DNA of 64,000 nt, from the NCBI GenBank assembly GCA_016463765.1, contig JAEMQS010000014.1:1-64000 (forward strand), in the 5' to 3' direction. Of this stretch, positions 8,954 to 18,279 are shown in pieces. A model generated the notes under the pieces. It was given only the letters and a program-made list of their open reading frames with translations, was not told the origin of the DNA and ran no database searches. The first letter of the stretch is position 1; each line of letters begins with the position of its first letter. Made by a program: the position numbers and the translations under genes. This DNA comes from Solirubrobacteraceae bacterium. GTDB taxonomy: Bacteria; Actinomycetota; Thermoleophilia; Solirubrobacterales; Solirubrobacteraceae.

Positions 8954-10372
8954 ATGCGTCTGAAGCTCGCCATCATCTCCGCGCTCACGGTTGCGCTCCT
9001 CGCGGCGCCCGTCGCCGACGCCGCGACCCGCGTGATCGTCCGCGGTGCGGGCTTCGGCCACGGGGTCGGCCTGAGCCAGTACGGCGCCTACGGGTTCGCC
9101 AAGCGCGGAACCGACTACCGCACGATCGTCAAGCACTACTACCGTGGGACCGAGCTGCGGACGCTCGACGCCGAGCAGACGGTGCGCGTGCTGCTGCAGA
9201 CGGCGGGCACTGTCCGCGTGAGCAACGTCCGCCGGATCGCGGGCGGCCGCGCGCTGTCCCCGGGGACGACCTACACGGCGCGCGGCTTCGGCTCGGAGAT
9301 CGTGCTGCGGACGAGCGCCGGCCGGTCGGTCGGGCGCTTCGCCGCGCCGCTGCGGCTCGTGGGCGCCGACGGCGGTCTGCGGCTGGGCGGCCGCGCCGGC
9401 AACGGCGTGAGCAACGGCCGCTACCGCGGGGACCTCGAACTGCGCCCGACGAGTGTCGGCGTCAACGCGATCAACGCCGTCGGGCTCGAGGACTACGTGC
9501 GCGGCGTCATCTCCGCCGAGAGCCCGGCGTCGTGGCCCGCCGCCGCGCTGCAGGCCCAGGCGGTCGTCGCCCGCACGTACGCGATCACGACGAACAAGCC
9601 CGGCGCGGGCTTCGACCACTACCCCGACGTGCGCTCGCAGGTCTACACCGGGATCCGCGCCGAGTACGCGTCCACGGACGCGGCCGTCCGCGCGACTTCC
9701 CGTCAGGTCGTCACCTACCAGGGCAAGCCGGTCGTGACGTACTTCTTCTCGACCTCCGGCGGGAAGACCGAGAACGTCGAGAACTCCTTCATCGGGTCCG
9801 ACCCCAAGCCGTGGCTGAAGAGCGTCGACGACCCGTACGACAGCGTCTCGCCGAAGCACCGCTGGGGCCCGTACCGCTGGACGCCGGCCCAGGCCAAGAA
9901 GCGGTTCGGCTCGTGGGTGAAGGGCTCGTTCCGCGGGGTCACGGTCGTGCGCCGCGGCGCGTCGCCGCGCATCGTCTACGCGGACATCGTCGGGAGCCGG
10001 GGCCGCACGCGCGTCTCCGGCCCACAGATCCGCGCGCGCCTCGGCCTCGACGACACCTGGGTGACGTTCCGCGTCATCGGCACGACCGCCAAGCCGCCGG
10101 CCTCCACCGGCGGCGGCGCGTCACCGCGCGTCCGCGGCTTCGCCCAGGCGAGCACGCCGCGCGGCGTCCTGCGCGGGTCCGTCCGGGGCGGCGCCGCGGG
10201 CGTCGGCGGGCGGTGGCTGAAGATCGAGCGCCGCTCGGCCGCGGGCACCTGGTCGACCGAGCTGGAGACCCGTGCGGAGACCGACGGCACGTACCGCGCC
10301 GCGGTCCGTCGTCCCGGCGCCTACCGGGTCCGTGTCGGCGTGGACACCGGGCCCACGGTCCGCGTCCGGTAG
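8954..10372 (+). CDS. SpoIID/LytB-domain secreted protein
   Basis: A 472-residue exported protein: signal peptide of about 23 residues (ending VADAATR), then the SpoIID/LytB domain with the signature GHGVGLSQYGAYGFAKRG near the N-terminus and LEDYVRGVISAESPASWP in the middle (about residues 178-195). SpoIID homologues are lytic transglycosylases acting on peptidoglycan lacking stem peptides; in non-sporulating actinobacteria their role is cell-wall remodelling. The C-terminal 110 residues are a Gly/Arg-rich, beta-strand-type extension. The 3' end overlaps the convergent GGDEF gene by 52 bases. Confidence 0.9.
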   Translation: MRLKLAIISALTVALLAAPVADAATRVIVRGAGFGHGVGLSQYGAYGFAKRGTDYRTIVKHYYRGTELRTLDAEQTVRVLLQTAGTVRVSNVRRIAGGRALSPGTTYTARGFGSEIVLRTSAGRSVGRFAAPLRLVGADGGLRLGGRAGNGVSNGRYRGDLELRPTSVGVNAINAVGLEDYVRGVISAESPASWPAAALQAQAVVARTYAITTNKPGAGFDHYPDVRSQVYTGIRAEYASTDAAVRATSRQVVTYQGKPVVTYFFSTSGGKTENVENSFIGSDPKPWLKSVDDPYDSVSPKHRWGPYRWTPAQAKKRFGSWVKGSFRGVTVVRRGASPRIVYADIVGSRGRTRVSGPQIRARLGLDDTWVTFRVIGTTAKPPASTGGGASPRVRGFAQASTPRGVLRGSVRGGAAGVGGRWLKIERRSAAGTWSTELETRAETDGTYRAAVRRPGAYRVRVGVDTGPTVRVR

Positions 10373-11355
10373 TCGTCGCCGCGCTTGGCGGCGAGCTGGT
10401 GCGCGTCGGCGGCGGCCATGAGGCTCGCCGCATCGTCCGCGTCGCCGGGGAAGAACGCCCAGCCGACCGCGGCGGTCAGCGGCTCGCCGCCCGCGTCGAC
10501 GGTCGCCAGCCGCTCGTGCAATGCCCCCACGAGCCGCTCGATGCCGTCCGCGTCGATGTCCGGTGCGAGCACGCTGAACTCGTCGCCGCCTTGGCGCGCG
10601 ACGGTGTCCGACTCCCGGACGGTCTCGCGCAGCGCCGCGGCGGCGCGGCGCAGGACGTCGTCCCCGGTGGGGTGGCCGAACTCGTCGTTGACGGCCTTGA
10701 AGCGGTTGAGGTCGAGCGTCACGAACGCGAGCGTCTCCCCGGACCGGTGGTGGCGGAGGATCTCGTAGTCGAGGCGCTCGTCGAGCAGCCGGCGGTTGCC
10801 CACCCCGGTCAGCGGGTCGCTGCGTACCTGGTCGCGCAGCAGGCGGGCCTGGCGCAGCTCGCCCGCGCGGAGGATGGCGACGACGGCCGTGAGCGCCCAC
10901 ACGGTCGGCAGGCCGATGAGGACCGTGCCCTGGGTGTCGGGGCTGCCCTCCCCGGTCAGGACGGGGAGCAGCATGCACGCCGAGAGAAACGCGAGGTGGA
11001 CGACGACGAAGGCCCGGCGCTCGAACGCGAAGCCCACGAGCGGACCGATGAGCAGGTAGGTCCACACGATCACGGTGGCGTCGGGTTCCGCCACCGCGAC
11101 GCCCCAGGTCGCCAGCAGGCACGCCAGCGGCGGCAGGACGTGGAACGCCCACGGGGGCATCCGCCGCCAGGGCAGGAGCAGGACGACCGCGCCGGTGAGG
11201 GAGGTCGTCGCGCCGACGACGATCAGCGGGGAGACCGGCGGCCCGTCGATCGCCAGGAGGACGAGCATCGCGAGCAGCGGAGTGAAGAGCAGGCCGAGGC
11301 CGGCCGCCACCGCGACAACCCGCAGACGATCGACGTCGAACCCTGCCCGTTCCAC
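10321..11355 (-). CDS. Membrane diguanylate cyclase, 6TM-GGDEF
   Basis: A 344-residue protein. About six hydrophobic helices span the first 170 residues, including the recurring MPPWAFHVLP segment. A GGDEF domain follows, beginning DPLTGVGNRR. The active-site GGDEF is intact, and RESD placed five residues upstream is a complete RxxD inhibitory site. The enzyme should make cyclic di-GMP from two GTP with product inhibition. GTG start. It is the first of three related cyclase genes within 6 kb; the sensory module is of the same type in all. What it senses is unknown. The 3' end overlaps the SpoIID gene tail to tail. Confidence 0.9.
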   Translation of the reverse strand: MERAGFDVDRLRVVAVAAGLGLLFTPLLAMLVLLAIDGPPVSPLIVVGATTSLTGAVVLLLPWRRMPPWAFHVLPPLACLLATWGVAVAEPDATVIVWTYLLIGPLVGFAFERRAFVVVHLAFLSACMLLPVLTGEGSPDTQGTVLIGLPTVWALTAVVAILRAGELRQARLLRDQVRSDPLTGVGNRRLLDERLDYEILRHHRSGETLAFVTLDLNRFKAVNDEFGHPTGDDVLRRAAAALRETVRESDTVARQGGDEFSVLAPDIDADGIERLVGALHERLATVDAGGEPLTAAVGWAFFPGDADDAASLMAAADAHQLAAKRGDDYRTRTVGPVSTPTRTR

Positions 11356-11403
11356 CCACCAGTCATCGGCGCGAACGGGCGGCGCCTCAACCCCAGACCC
11401 GGA

Positions 11404-12273
11404 TCAGGTGTAACAGCTGCCCGGCCGCGCCGGCGTGCGCCAGTAGTAGTTCGCCATGGTCTCGGTAACCGTGCCGTTGTAGGCGTAGTAGCCGTTGACC
11501 ACGCCGTTCAGGCCGACTTCCCAGTGGTAGAAGCTCGCGCCGCCCTGGCTCGTGTACTCGATGACCCACGAGCCGTCGGCGTTCTGCTGCGCCCCGACGA
11601 CCGTGTACGACCCGACGGTGTTGATGTCCGAGCCGCTCACCGGCGTGCAGCGGCGGTACTCGAACGAGAAGTCGGGCATGTGCTCGTAGCGGTTCTCGAC
11701 CTGGCAGATCGGCCAGCGCCCCGCCTGACAGTCGCTGAACTCGCTGTTGAGGAAGTAGCCCTTGATCGACTCGAACGCCTCGGTGCCGGTCAGGACCCGG
11801 CCGGGCGCCTTGAAGAGCGGCGTTGCGGGAGCGGGCGTCGGATTGGCCGGCGCGGGGGTCGGGTTCGCGCCCGTCCCGCCGCCGGGAGCACCGGCGGTGA
11901 TCGTCGCGCTGATCGTCGACCGCCGGTTGGCGCGCGACCGGATGCGCAGCGACACCTTCCCGCCGGCGAGCGCCTGCACCTTCGTCGCGTCAGCCCCCTT
12001 GTAGGCCTTGCTGCGCCACGTCCCGAGCTTCTTTCCAGTCACCTTCCCGGTGCCGCGCGTGAGCTTGTACGTCTTGCCGCCGCCGACCGCGCTCACGGTC
12101 TTCGGCCGCTGCCGCGCTGACAGCGTCTTGTCGCTCGACAGGACGACCACGAGCCGCGATGCGCCGCTCTTCGTGTCGATGGTCACGGCCGCCGAGATCT
12201 TCGCCTCGGCGGTAGCGGGCAGGAGCAGTGTGAGGAGCGCGAGAAACGCGGCGGCAGGAACGCGTCGAGACAT
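11404..12273 (-). CDS. Secreted protein with Pro-rich linker, unknown function
   Basis: A 289-residue exported protein: signal peptide ending TAEAK, a beta-rich N-terminal domain (about 25-125) full of Lys/Arg/Thr, a linker made of repeated NPTPAPA units, then a C-terminal domain (about 150-289) with conserved-looking Cys, Trp and Tyr residues and a terminal GSCYT. The C-terminal Cys pairs (SDCQ, ICQ, RRCT, GSCY) could form disulfides. A GGGAGA ribosome-binding site precedes the ATG. I do not recognise either domain. It lies between two diguanylate cyclase genes. Confidence 0.75.
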   Translation of the reverse strand: MSRRVPAAAFLALLTLLLPATAEAKISAAVTIDTKSGASRLVVVLSSDKTLSARQRPKTVSAVGGGKTYKLTRGTGKVTGKKLGTWRSKAYKGADATKVQALAGGKVSLRIRSRANRRSTISATITAGAPGGGTGANPTPAPANPTPAPATPLFKAPGRVLTGTEAFESIKGYFLNSEFSDCQAGRWPICQVENRYEHMPDFSFEYRRCTPVSGSDINTVGSYTVVGAQQNADGSWVIEYTSQGGASFYHWEVGLNGVVNGYYAYNGTVTETMANYYWRTPARPGSCYT

Positions 12274-12318
12274 GGTCTCCCGATTGTTCCGCGCGCCGCG
12301 CCACGCCGCAACCCGGTG

Positions 12319-12774
12319 CTATGCGAACGCGCGGACCAGGAGCTCGGACACGCAGACCGGCTTCTCGCCCCCCTCGCGCTCGAACGTCTGCGCGATGGTG
12401 AACTGCACGCCGCCCGCGACGTCGGACACCTCGCTGATCGTCGCGCGCATCCGCACCTTGCTGCCGACCGGCAGCGGCGACGGGAAGCGCACCTTGCCGA
12501 GGCCGTAGTTCATGGCGAACGCGAAGCCGTCGAACGACACGATCTCGTCGTTGAACTTCGGGCCGAGCGACAGCGTGTAGAAGCCGTGCGCGATCGTCCC
12601 GCCGAACGGCGTGTCCTTGGCGCGCTCGGGATCGACGTGGATCCACTGGTGGTCGCCGGTGACGTCGGCGAAGTCGTTGATCGCCTCCTGGGTGACCTCG
12701 TGCCAGTCGCTCACGCCGAGCTCCTCGCCGACCTTCGCCTTCAGTTCGTCGATCCCGTTGATCGTGACGGCCAT
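12319..12774 (-). CDS. MaoC-like (R)-specific enoyl-CoA hydratase
   Basis: A 151-residue hot-dog-fold protein. The hydratase-2 motif is complete: DFADVTGDHQWIHVDPERA, with the catalytic Asp and His, followed by FGGTIAHGFYTLSL. These enzymes hydrate 2-enoyl-CoA, or act on related thioesters. A strong AGGAGGAAGG ribosome-binding site lies upstream of the ATG. It sits alone between signalling genes and may support the lipid metabolism seen elsewhere in the window (acyl-CoA ligase, methylmalonyl-CoA epimerase). Confidence 0.9.
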   Translation of the reverse strand: MAVTINGIDELKAKVGEELGVSDWHEVTQEAINDFADVTGDHQWIHVDPERAKDTPFGGTIAHGFYTLSLGPKFNDEIVSFDGFAFAMNYGLGKVRFPSPLPVGSKVRMRATISEVSDVAGGVQFTIAQTFEREGGEKPVCVSELLVRAFA

Positions 12775-12826
12775 GTGCGCGCCTTCCTCCTGGGGGTGGA
12801 TTCCCCGGAGATGGTGCCAGGGCCGG

Positions 12827-13855
12827 TCAGGCGGCGGTGTCGCGCCCGAACCGCGGCGCGGCGGCTGCGAGCAGCGGTGGGGTGGGGCGGACCTTGTCGG
12901 CCCGCTGACGCTCGTCGGCGATCTCGATGAGCTCGGCCGACCCGCGTGCGTCCGTCGGGTAGATCGCGTAGCCGATGGCGGCCTCCAGCGGCGTGCCGCC
13001 GGCGTCGACGGACCTCAGCGCACCCCGGATGTGCGCGACGATCTCGGCAGCGTCACGCGCGCCCGCCTCCGGCGCGAGCACGGCGAACTCGTCGCCGCCC
13101 TGCCGGGCGACGGTGTCCTGGCCGCGGACCGCGGCGCTGAGCGCGGCGGCCGCGTCCTGGAGCAGCACGTCGCCGGCACTGTGGCCGAGTTCGTCGTTGA
13201 TGCGCTTGAAGCCGTTGAGGTCCAGGACGATGAGCGCCATCTCGCGCCCGGTCCGCTCGTGCCGTGTGAACTCGTAGTCGAGGACCTCCTCGAACACCCG
13301 GCGGTTGCCGATGCCGGTCAGCGGATCGCGCCGCGCGAGCCCTTCGAGCTCCTGCGCCTGATCCTCGGCGTGCTGCCAGACGAGCATCACGAACATCCCG
13401 AGGCCCCAGGTGATCGGGACCATGAGCAGCGTCGCGAGGACCGTCACCGCGTTGGTCTCGACCAGCACCAGCGGCGCCATGAGCGCGACCGTGGCGAACG
13501 CGATGTGCGCGGCGATCGCGCGCGGCGTCTCGATCATGAAGGCGATGGCCGGGCCCGCGAACGCGAAGAGGCCGACGATCACGGCGCCGTCTGGTGACAG
13601 CGACATCGACGCCAGCGAGATCTCGGTGACCACGATGACCGGCAGCAGGTGGAACAGCCAGCCGGGCATCCGGTCGGTGGGCACCTGCGTGATGAGCAGG
13701 CCGGTGACGACGGCGAGTCCGCCGACCCAGAGGATCGGGGTGGTCCCCAGGACGAGGTGCGCGACCAGCGCAAGACCACCCGTCCCGATGAAGATCGAGG
13801 CAGTGGTGTAGCGCACGTTGCGCTGCCTGGAGATGCGGCGGGAGAGGCGCATCAT
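12827..13855 (-). CDS. Membrane diguanylate cyclase, 6TM-GGDEF
   Basis: About 342 residues with six predicted transmembrane helices in the first 180 (including the family segment RMPGWLFHLLP) and a GGDEF domain starting RRDPLTGIGNRR. The active site QGGDEF and the RGQD inhibitory site are both intact. It is the closest neighbour, in sequence and position, of the double-module cyclase at 13934-16150. The start is uncertain: ATG at 13855 or 13852, or GTG at 13861 or 13885, none with a clear ribosome-binding site. Product is cyclic di-GMP; the input signal is unknown. Confidence 0.88.
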   Translation of the reverse strand: MMRLSRRISRQRNVRYTTASIFIGTGGLALVAHLVLGTTPILWVGGLAVVTGLLITQVPTDRMPGWLFHLLPVIVVTEISLASMSLSPDGAVIVGLFAFAGPAIAFMIETPRAIAAHIAFATVALMAPLVLVETNAVTVLATLLMVPITWGLGMFVMLVWQHAEDQAQELEGLARRDPLTGIGNRRVFEEVLDYEFTRHERTGREMALIVLDLNGFKRINDELGHSAGDVLLQDAAAALSAAVRGQDTVARQGGDEFAVLAPEAGARDAAEIVAHIRGALRSVDAGGTPLEAAIGYAIYPTDARGSAELIEIADERQRADKVRPTPPLLAAAAPRFGRDTAA

Positions 13856-13933
13856 GATCACTATCGGCCGACGGCGACCGTCCACTGAGGACGAGCTGCC
13901 GAAACTGGTCGAGTGTCCAGCGGATGTCTCGGA

Positions 13934-16150
13934 TCACACGGGGAAATCGGCCCGTGCGCCGCGCCACATGGCGCTGAGCTGCGTGCCGTCCCCGGAATCC
14001 CGGCGCCGCGGGCCCTTGTCCGCGCGCTGCCGGGCATCGGCCACCTCGACGAGGTGCTCGCGCTCGGTCGCGTCGTCCGGGAACACCGCGGAGCCGATCG
14101 CTCCCGCGAGGTTGGTCCCGCCGCCCGCGTCGACATCGCCGAGTGCCTCGCGGACGTTGCGCACGATCCGCGCCGCCTCGGGTGCGCCGGCCTCCGGCGC
14201 GAGGATGCAGAACTCGTCGCCGCCCTGGCGGGTGACGGTGTCCTGGCGGCGCACGGCGGCCCGCAGCGCCGTCGCGGCAGCGCGGAGGACCTCGTCGCCG
14301 GCGAGGTGGCCGAGCGTGTCGTTGACCCGCTTGAAGTCGTTGAGGTCGAGCACGATGAGGGCGAACTGCCGGCCCGTGCGGGCGTGGCGCGTCAGCTCGT
14401 AGTCCAGGCGCTCGCCGAGCAGCCGCCGGTTTCCTACCCCGGTCAGCGGGTCGCGGCGCATGAGCCGCCCGAGCTCCTCGGCCTGCTCCTCGACGATCCG
14501 CCAGGGCAGGGCGATGAACAGGACCATCGCCCAGAGGCCCACGGTGGTCGCGACGACCGCGACGAACGTCACGTCGTCGTACGGGGCGTAGAGCAGCGGC
14601 AGGGCGATCAGGAACGTCGTGAACGCCGTCTGCACCGCCATGCCGCGCCGCGTCTCCATCATGAAGCCGATCGCCGCGCCCACGAACATGAAGAACGGCA
14701 TCACGAGATACCCCGATGGGCCGACGGCCCAGACCGCGGCGGTGGCGACCAGCGCCGCGCACAGCGGCCCGAGGTGGAACCACGCCGCCGGCAGCCGGTC
14801 GGTCGGCGCGAACCGCATGACCAGGCCGACCGCGACGGCGACCGGGGTCATCAGCAGCAGACGCGGCTCGTCGACGAGCAACGCTCCCGCGGCGGCCGCG
14901 AGCGCGCCGAACAGGTAGACGAACATCACGGCCACGCGGACGCTCGGCTGCCGGCTGACCCGGCGCGAGAGCGGCACGTGATCCTCTTCGCCCGAGGGCA
15001 GCGGGACACTCGCCGGCAGTTCGATCGGCACGGGGCGCTCGAAGGCCTCGGGCAGGATGATCTCGCCGAGCCCGACCGACGACTGCAGCTTGTCGTCGCG
15101 CTGGCGCGCATCGGCCTGGTGCAGCAGCGTCTGCGGGTCCCGTCCGTCCTGCGGGAACGTCGCAACGCCGACGGCGGTCGTCAGCGGCCGGCCCGCGGCA
15201 TCAACGGTGGCGAGCACGCCGCGGATCGTCGCAACCAGGCGTGCCGCATCCTCGGCGCCCGTCTCCGGCGCGATGATGCAGAACTCGTCGCCGCCCGGGC
15301 GGGTGACGGTGTCCTGGCCGCGCAGCGCGCTGGTAAGCAGCGCCCCGACCTCGCGGAGGAGGTCGTCACCGGCGGTGTGGCCGAGCCGGTCGTTGACCTG
15401 CTTGAACCCGTTGAGATCGAGGACGAGCAGCGTGAGCGGCAGGCCGGTGCGGCTGTGGCGGGCCATCTCGTAGTCGAGCCGCTCGCCGAGCATCCGGCGG
15501 TTGCCCACGCCCGTGAGCGGATCGCGGCGCACGAGCTGCTCGAGCATCGCGCCCTGGGCCTCGGCCGTTCCCCAGACGAGGTGGATGAACGCCGCGAGCC
15601 CGGCCGCGCAGACGAAGCTCGCCAGGAGGGCGGCGTCGGTCGCCGCGTTCGTGTCCGCGAAGAGGGCGAGGCCGAGCACGACCGCCGCGGCCAGCGTCCA
15701 CTGGAAGACCCTGCCGGCACGCCCCTCGATGACGAAGGCGATCGTCGGCCCGACGAACACGAAGAGGGCCGCGACGGTGCCGCCATGCGGTTCGAGTGTC
15801 GCCACGCCGACGGCCCATGGCGCCAGGATCAGGATCGGAAGCCCGTGATACCAGGCCGGGTGCATCGTCCGCAGCGGCGTGCCGACCACGAGCGCGGCCG
15901 AGAGCAGCGCGAGCACCCCGCTGAGGCGGATGGCGCCGTTGTCGAACATCTCGGCTGCCGGGAACGTCAGGATGCCGATGACCGTGAGCAGGCCGACGGT
16001 GATGATCTTGCCGCGGTTCTGGCGGCTGATCTGGCGGGCGAGGGTCTCCGGCTCGGTCGGGCGATACCCGATCAGGCGCAGGGTGCGCAGGACACGCAGA
16101 AGCGGCTGCGGGTAACGCGACGAACGCGTCGCAGGTGTTGCACGAACCAT
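13934..16150 (-). CDS. Double-module membrane diguanylate cyclase, (6TM-GGDEF)x2
   Basis: A 738-residue protein with two complete copies of the 6TM-GGDEF unit in one chain. The first copy has helices at about 50-200 and GGDEF at 286-290; the second has helices at about 400-550 and GGDEF at 643-647. Each catalytic motif is preceded by an RxxD inhibitory site (RGQD, RRQD). The copies share DPLTGVGNRR, LGERLDYE and ADARQR segments, so they arose by duplication and in-frame fusion. One chain could form the catalytic GGDEF pair within itself. ATG 16150 was chosen; GTG 16171, with a TATTTA box just upstream, is possible. Confidence 0.9.
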   Translation of the reverse strand: MVRATPATRSSRYPQPLLRVLRTLRLIGYRPTEPETLARQISRQNRGKIITVGLLTVIGILTFPAAEMFDNGAIRLSGVLALLSAALVVGTPLRTMHPAWYHGLPILILAPWAVGVATLEPHGGTVAALFVFVGPTIAFVIEGRAGRVFQWTLAAAVVLGLALFADTNAATDAALLASFVCAAGLAAFIHLVWGTAEAQGAMLEQLVRRDPLTGVGNRRMLGERLDYEMARHSRTGLPLTLLVLDLNGFKQVNDRLGHTAGDDLLREVGALLTSALRGQDTVTRPGGDEFCIIAPETGAEDAARLVATIRGVLATVDAAGRPLTTAVGVATFPQDGRDPQTLLHQADARQRDDKLQSSVGLGEIILPEAFERPVPIELPASVPLPSGEEDHVPLSRRVSRQPSVRVAVMFVYLFGALAAAAGALLVDEPRLLLMTPVAVAVGLVMRFAPTDRLPAAWFHLGPLCAALVATAAVWAVGPSGYLVMPFFMFVGAAIGFMMETRRGMAVQTAFTTFLIALPLLYAPYDDVTFVAVVATTVGLWAMVLFIALPWRIVEEQAEELGRLMRRDPLTGVGNRRLLGERLDYELTRHARTGRQFALIVLDLNDFKRVNDTLGHLAGDEVLRAAATALRAAVRRQDTVTRQGGDEFCILAPEAGAPEAARIVRNVREALGDVDAGGGTNLAGAIGSAVFPDDATEREHLVEVADARQRADKGPRRRDSGDGTQLSAMWRGARADFPV

Positions 16151-16258
16151 GTCCACGGCTGAAACCAGCACTTCGCGCCTAAATATGGCGTATCAGTGCC
16201 CCGGTGGCGAGGAATCGGGCCTACGTCGTTCGTCCAGGCTCGGTGACGACGGGTCATG

Positions 16259-16277
16259 CCTCGTCCCCCCAACGAGG
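16259..16277 (-). terminator. Short hairpin downstream of the ABC1 kinase gene
   Basis: CCTCGT and ACGAGG pair around a C-rich 7-base loop, about 12 bases beyond the stop of the ABC1 kinase gene. It is a weak candidate terminator without a T-tract. Confidence 0.4.
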
Positions 16278-16288
16278 TGCACCGGATT

Positions 16289-17665
16289 CTACGCGCGCAC
16301 GCCGTTCCAGTGCGCTGCATCACGGACGCCGAGCTCCGTGGAGGGCTCGTCGTCGGACAGGTACTCCAGCGCCATTGCGCCCCAGTCCGCGCCGGCGCGC
16401 AGCTCGCCCAGGACCGCGAAGAGCATGCCCTCCATCCGCCGGATGAGCAGCGCCTGCGGGGGAATGGTCTGGCGGCGCATCTGCTCGAAGTACGGCGAGC
16501 GCGGCGACGAGCCGACCTCGATCGCGACGCGGACGTACTCCGGATCGAGGCGGCGGAAGCCGGGCACGAAGTACCACTCGCCGGCGCTGCGCAGCTGCTG
16601 GAGGACCTTCTCGGGCTCGAAGGTGTCGGGCTCGGGCAGGTAGCCGAGGGCCGCGAGGCCGGCATGGACGGCGTCGGCGTCGCTGTCGATGATGGCGCGC
16701 GCGAGCGCCCGCTCGCCCTCGAGGTAGTCCTCGGGCACGTACCGCATGAGGCCGAAGTCCAGGAAGCACACGCGGCCGTCGTCGGCGAGCAGGTAGTTGC
16801 CGGGATGCGGGTCGCCGGCGGCCAGGTGCGCACGGGTGAGCAGGCCGTAGAAGAACCGGTAGACGATCTCGCCGAAGCGGTCGCGCTCCTCCTCGGGCAG
16901 CGCCTTGATCTCGTTGAACCCGCGGCCGTCGACGAACTCGGTCACGAGCACGCGTCGCGTCGACATGGCCGTGTCGACCTCGGGAACCCGGATGTCCGGA
17001 TGGCCGCGCAGGGCACGGGCGACCGTGCGCTGGTGCTGCGCCTCGAGCTCGTAGTCGAGCTCCTCGCCGATGCGCTCGCGCAGCTCCGCGCTGATCGCCT
17101 TGACGTCGAGCCCCGGAGCGAGCCGCTTGGCGAGCGGCAGCAGCATCCCGATGTTCCGCAGGTCGGTCTCGACGGCCTCGGCGACGCCGGGGTACTGCAC
17201 CTTTACGGCGACATCGCGCCCGTCGTGGGTGGTCGCCCGGTAGACCTGCCCGATGGACGCGGCGGCGATGGGCGTCTCGTTGAACTCCGCGAAGTGGTCG
17301 GAGACCTTGCCGCCGAGGTCCTTGCGCAGGACCTTCTCCATGTCCTTGAACGGGACCTTGGGCGCGTCGTCGCGCAGAGACGCCAGCTTGTCCTTGAACT
17401 GCTCGCGCTCGGACTCCGGGATGAGGTCGAAGTCGATGGTGGACAGGACCTGGCCGAGCTTCATGGCCGCGCCCTTCATCTCCCCCAGCCGCGCGACGAG
17501 CTCCTCGGCGGTCTCCATGGCGCGCTTCTCGTTCGCGGCCTGCGCTTTCTCGTCGCTGCGGGCGCTGTTCGCCGCGCGTGTCCCCGCCCACTTCAGGCCC
17601 TGGCCGGCGACCATGCCGCCGAGCTTGGCGGTACGACCGATGCGGGAAGTGGGGATCTTGGCCAT
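16289..17665 (-). CDS. ABC1/UbiB-family atypical kinase
   Basis: A 458-residue ABC1 (AarF/UbiB/ADCK) protein. It has the N-terminal KxGQ motif (MKLGQVLS) typical of the family, the Ala-rich nucleotide loop AAASIGQVYRA, the catalytic segment AAGDPHPGNYLL and the metal-binding FLDFGLM. Family members are ATP-binding proteins supporting isoprenoid-quinone or lipid biosynthesis; no ubi or men gene lies nearby, so its process is unknown. The ATG at 17665 gives the normal N-terminus. It diverges from the membrane-protein operon starting at 17728. Confidence 0.9.
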   Translation of the reverse strand: MAKIPTSRIGRTAKLGGMVAGQGLKWAGTRAANSARSDEKAQAANEKRAMETAEELVARLGEMKGAAMKLGQVLSTIDFDLIPESEREQFKDKLASLRDDAPKVPFKDMEKVLRKDLGGKVSDHFAEFNETPIAAASIGQVYRATTHDGRDVAVKVQYPGVAEAVETDLRNIGMLLPLAKRLAPGLDVKAISAELRERIGEELDYELEAQHQRTVARALRGHPDIRVPEVDTAMSTRRVLVTEFVDGRGFNEIKALPEEERDRFGEIVYRFFYGLLTRAHLAAGDPHPGNYLLADDGRVCFLDFGLMRYVPEDYLEGERALARAIIDSDADAVHAGLAALGYLPEPDTFEPEKVLQQLRSAGEWYFVPGFRRLDPEYVRVAIEVGSSPRSPYFEQMRRQTIPPQALLIRRMEGMLFAVLGELRAGADWGAMALEYLSDDEPSTELGVRDAAHWNGVRA

Positions 17666-17727
17666 GGCAGGGAGGGTACGGGTGCGGTGCTGGACCGGAT
17701 TGCGGGGTGGACGTACGATGGCGGGGC

Positions 17728-18279
17728 ATGGGAACCGCAACGGTGCGTGAGCAGTCAGGGACGGTTACGGGCCGGCGGGTGGCCGGGCAGGTGGCGCTGG
17801 GGCGCGCGCTGGGCATGCTCTCCGGCGGGGCGCTGATCGTGGGGCTCGCGGTGATCGATGGACCGGACACCGTCGCACTGGCCGTCGGCCTCGGTGTGGG
17901 GCTGCTCATCGTCCTGCTCGAGCGGCTCCGCCCTGCCAACGCGACGCTCGGGGGTGTCCGGCGGGCGTCTGAGGTGTCGGCGCCGGTCGACGTCGCCGCT
18001 GAACGCTGGCGGGACGGGCCGCTCGCCTGGGGCACGAACGTGGCCCTGGCCATCATCATCGCTGCCGCCGCGCGCACGCTCTTCGGCGACGGCGCCGCCC
18101 AGGTCGCCGTCCTCGCGTTGGTCGTGGGGGCCGCGAATCTCGCCTCGTGGTTCGCGATCCGCCGGCTGGAGCGCACGCGCGAGTGCCTTGCCGTCGAGCT
18201 GGCGGGGGACGAGCCGGATGGCGATGGGCGTGTGGTGCTGTGCCGGCGGGCCGGGGCCATGGCGGCGTTCGGGCGATGA
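17728..18279 (+). CDS. Four-helix membrane protein, unknown function (operon gene 1 of 3)
   Basis: A 183-residue protein with two pairs of hydrophobic helices (about 30-70 and 100-150) separated by a roughly 30-residue basic/polar loop, ending in GDGRVVLCRRAGAMAAFGR. It is not recognised. A TACGAT -10 box lies 8 bases before the ATG, suggesting a very short leader. The stop overlaps the start of the next gene (ATGA). Its helix layout and its C-terminal pattern (Arg-Val-Val followed by an AAFG ending) recur in the next gene, which suggests paralogy. Confidence 0.7.
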   Translation: MGTATVREQSGTVTGRRVAGQVALGRALGMLSGGALIVGLAVIDGPDTVALAVGLGVGLLIVLLERLRPANATLGGVRRASEVSAPVDVAAERWRDGPLAWGTNVALAIIIAAAARTLFGDGAAQVAVLALVVGAANLASWFAIRRLERTRECLAVELAGDEPDGDGRVVLCRRAGAMAAFGR

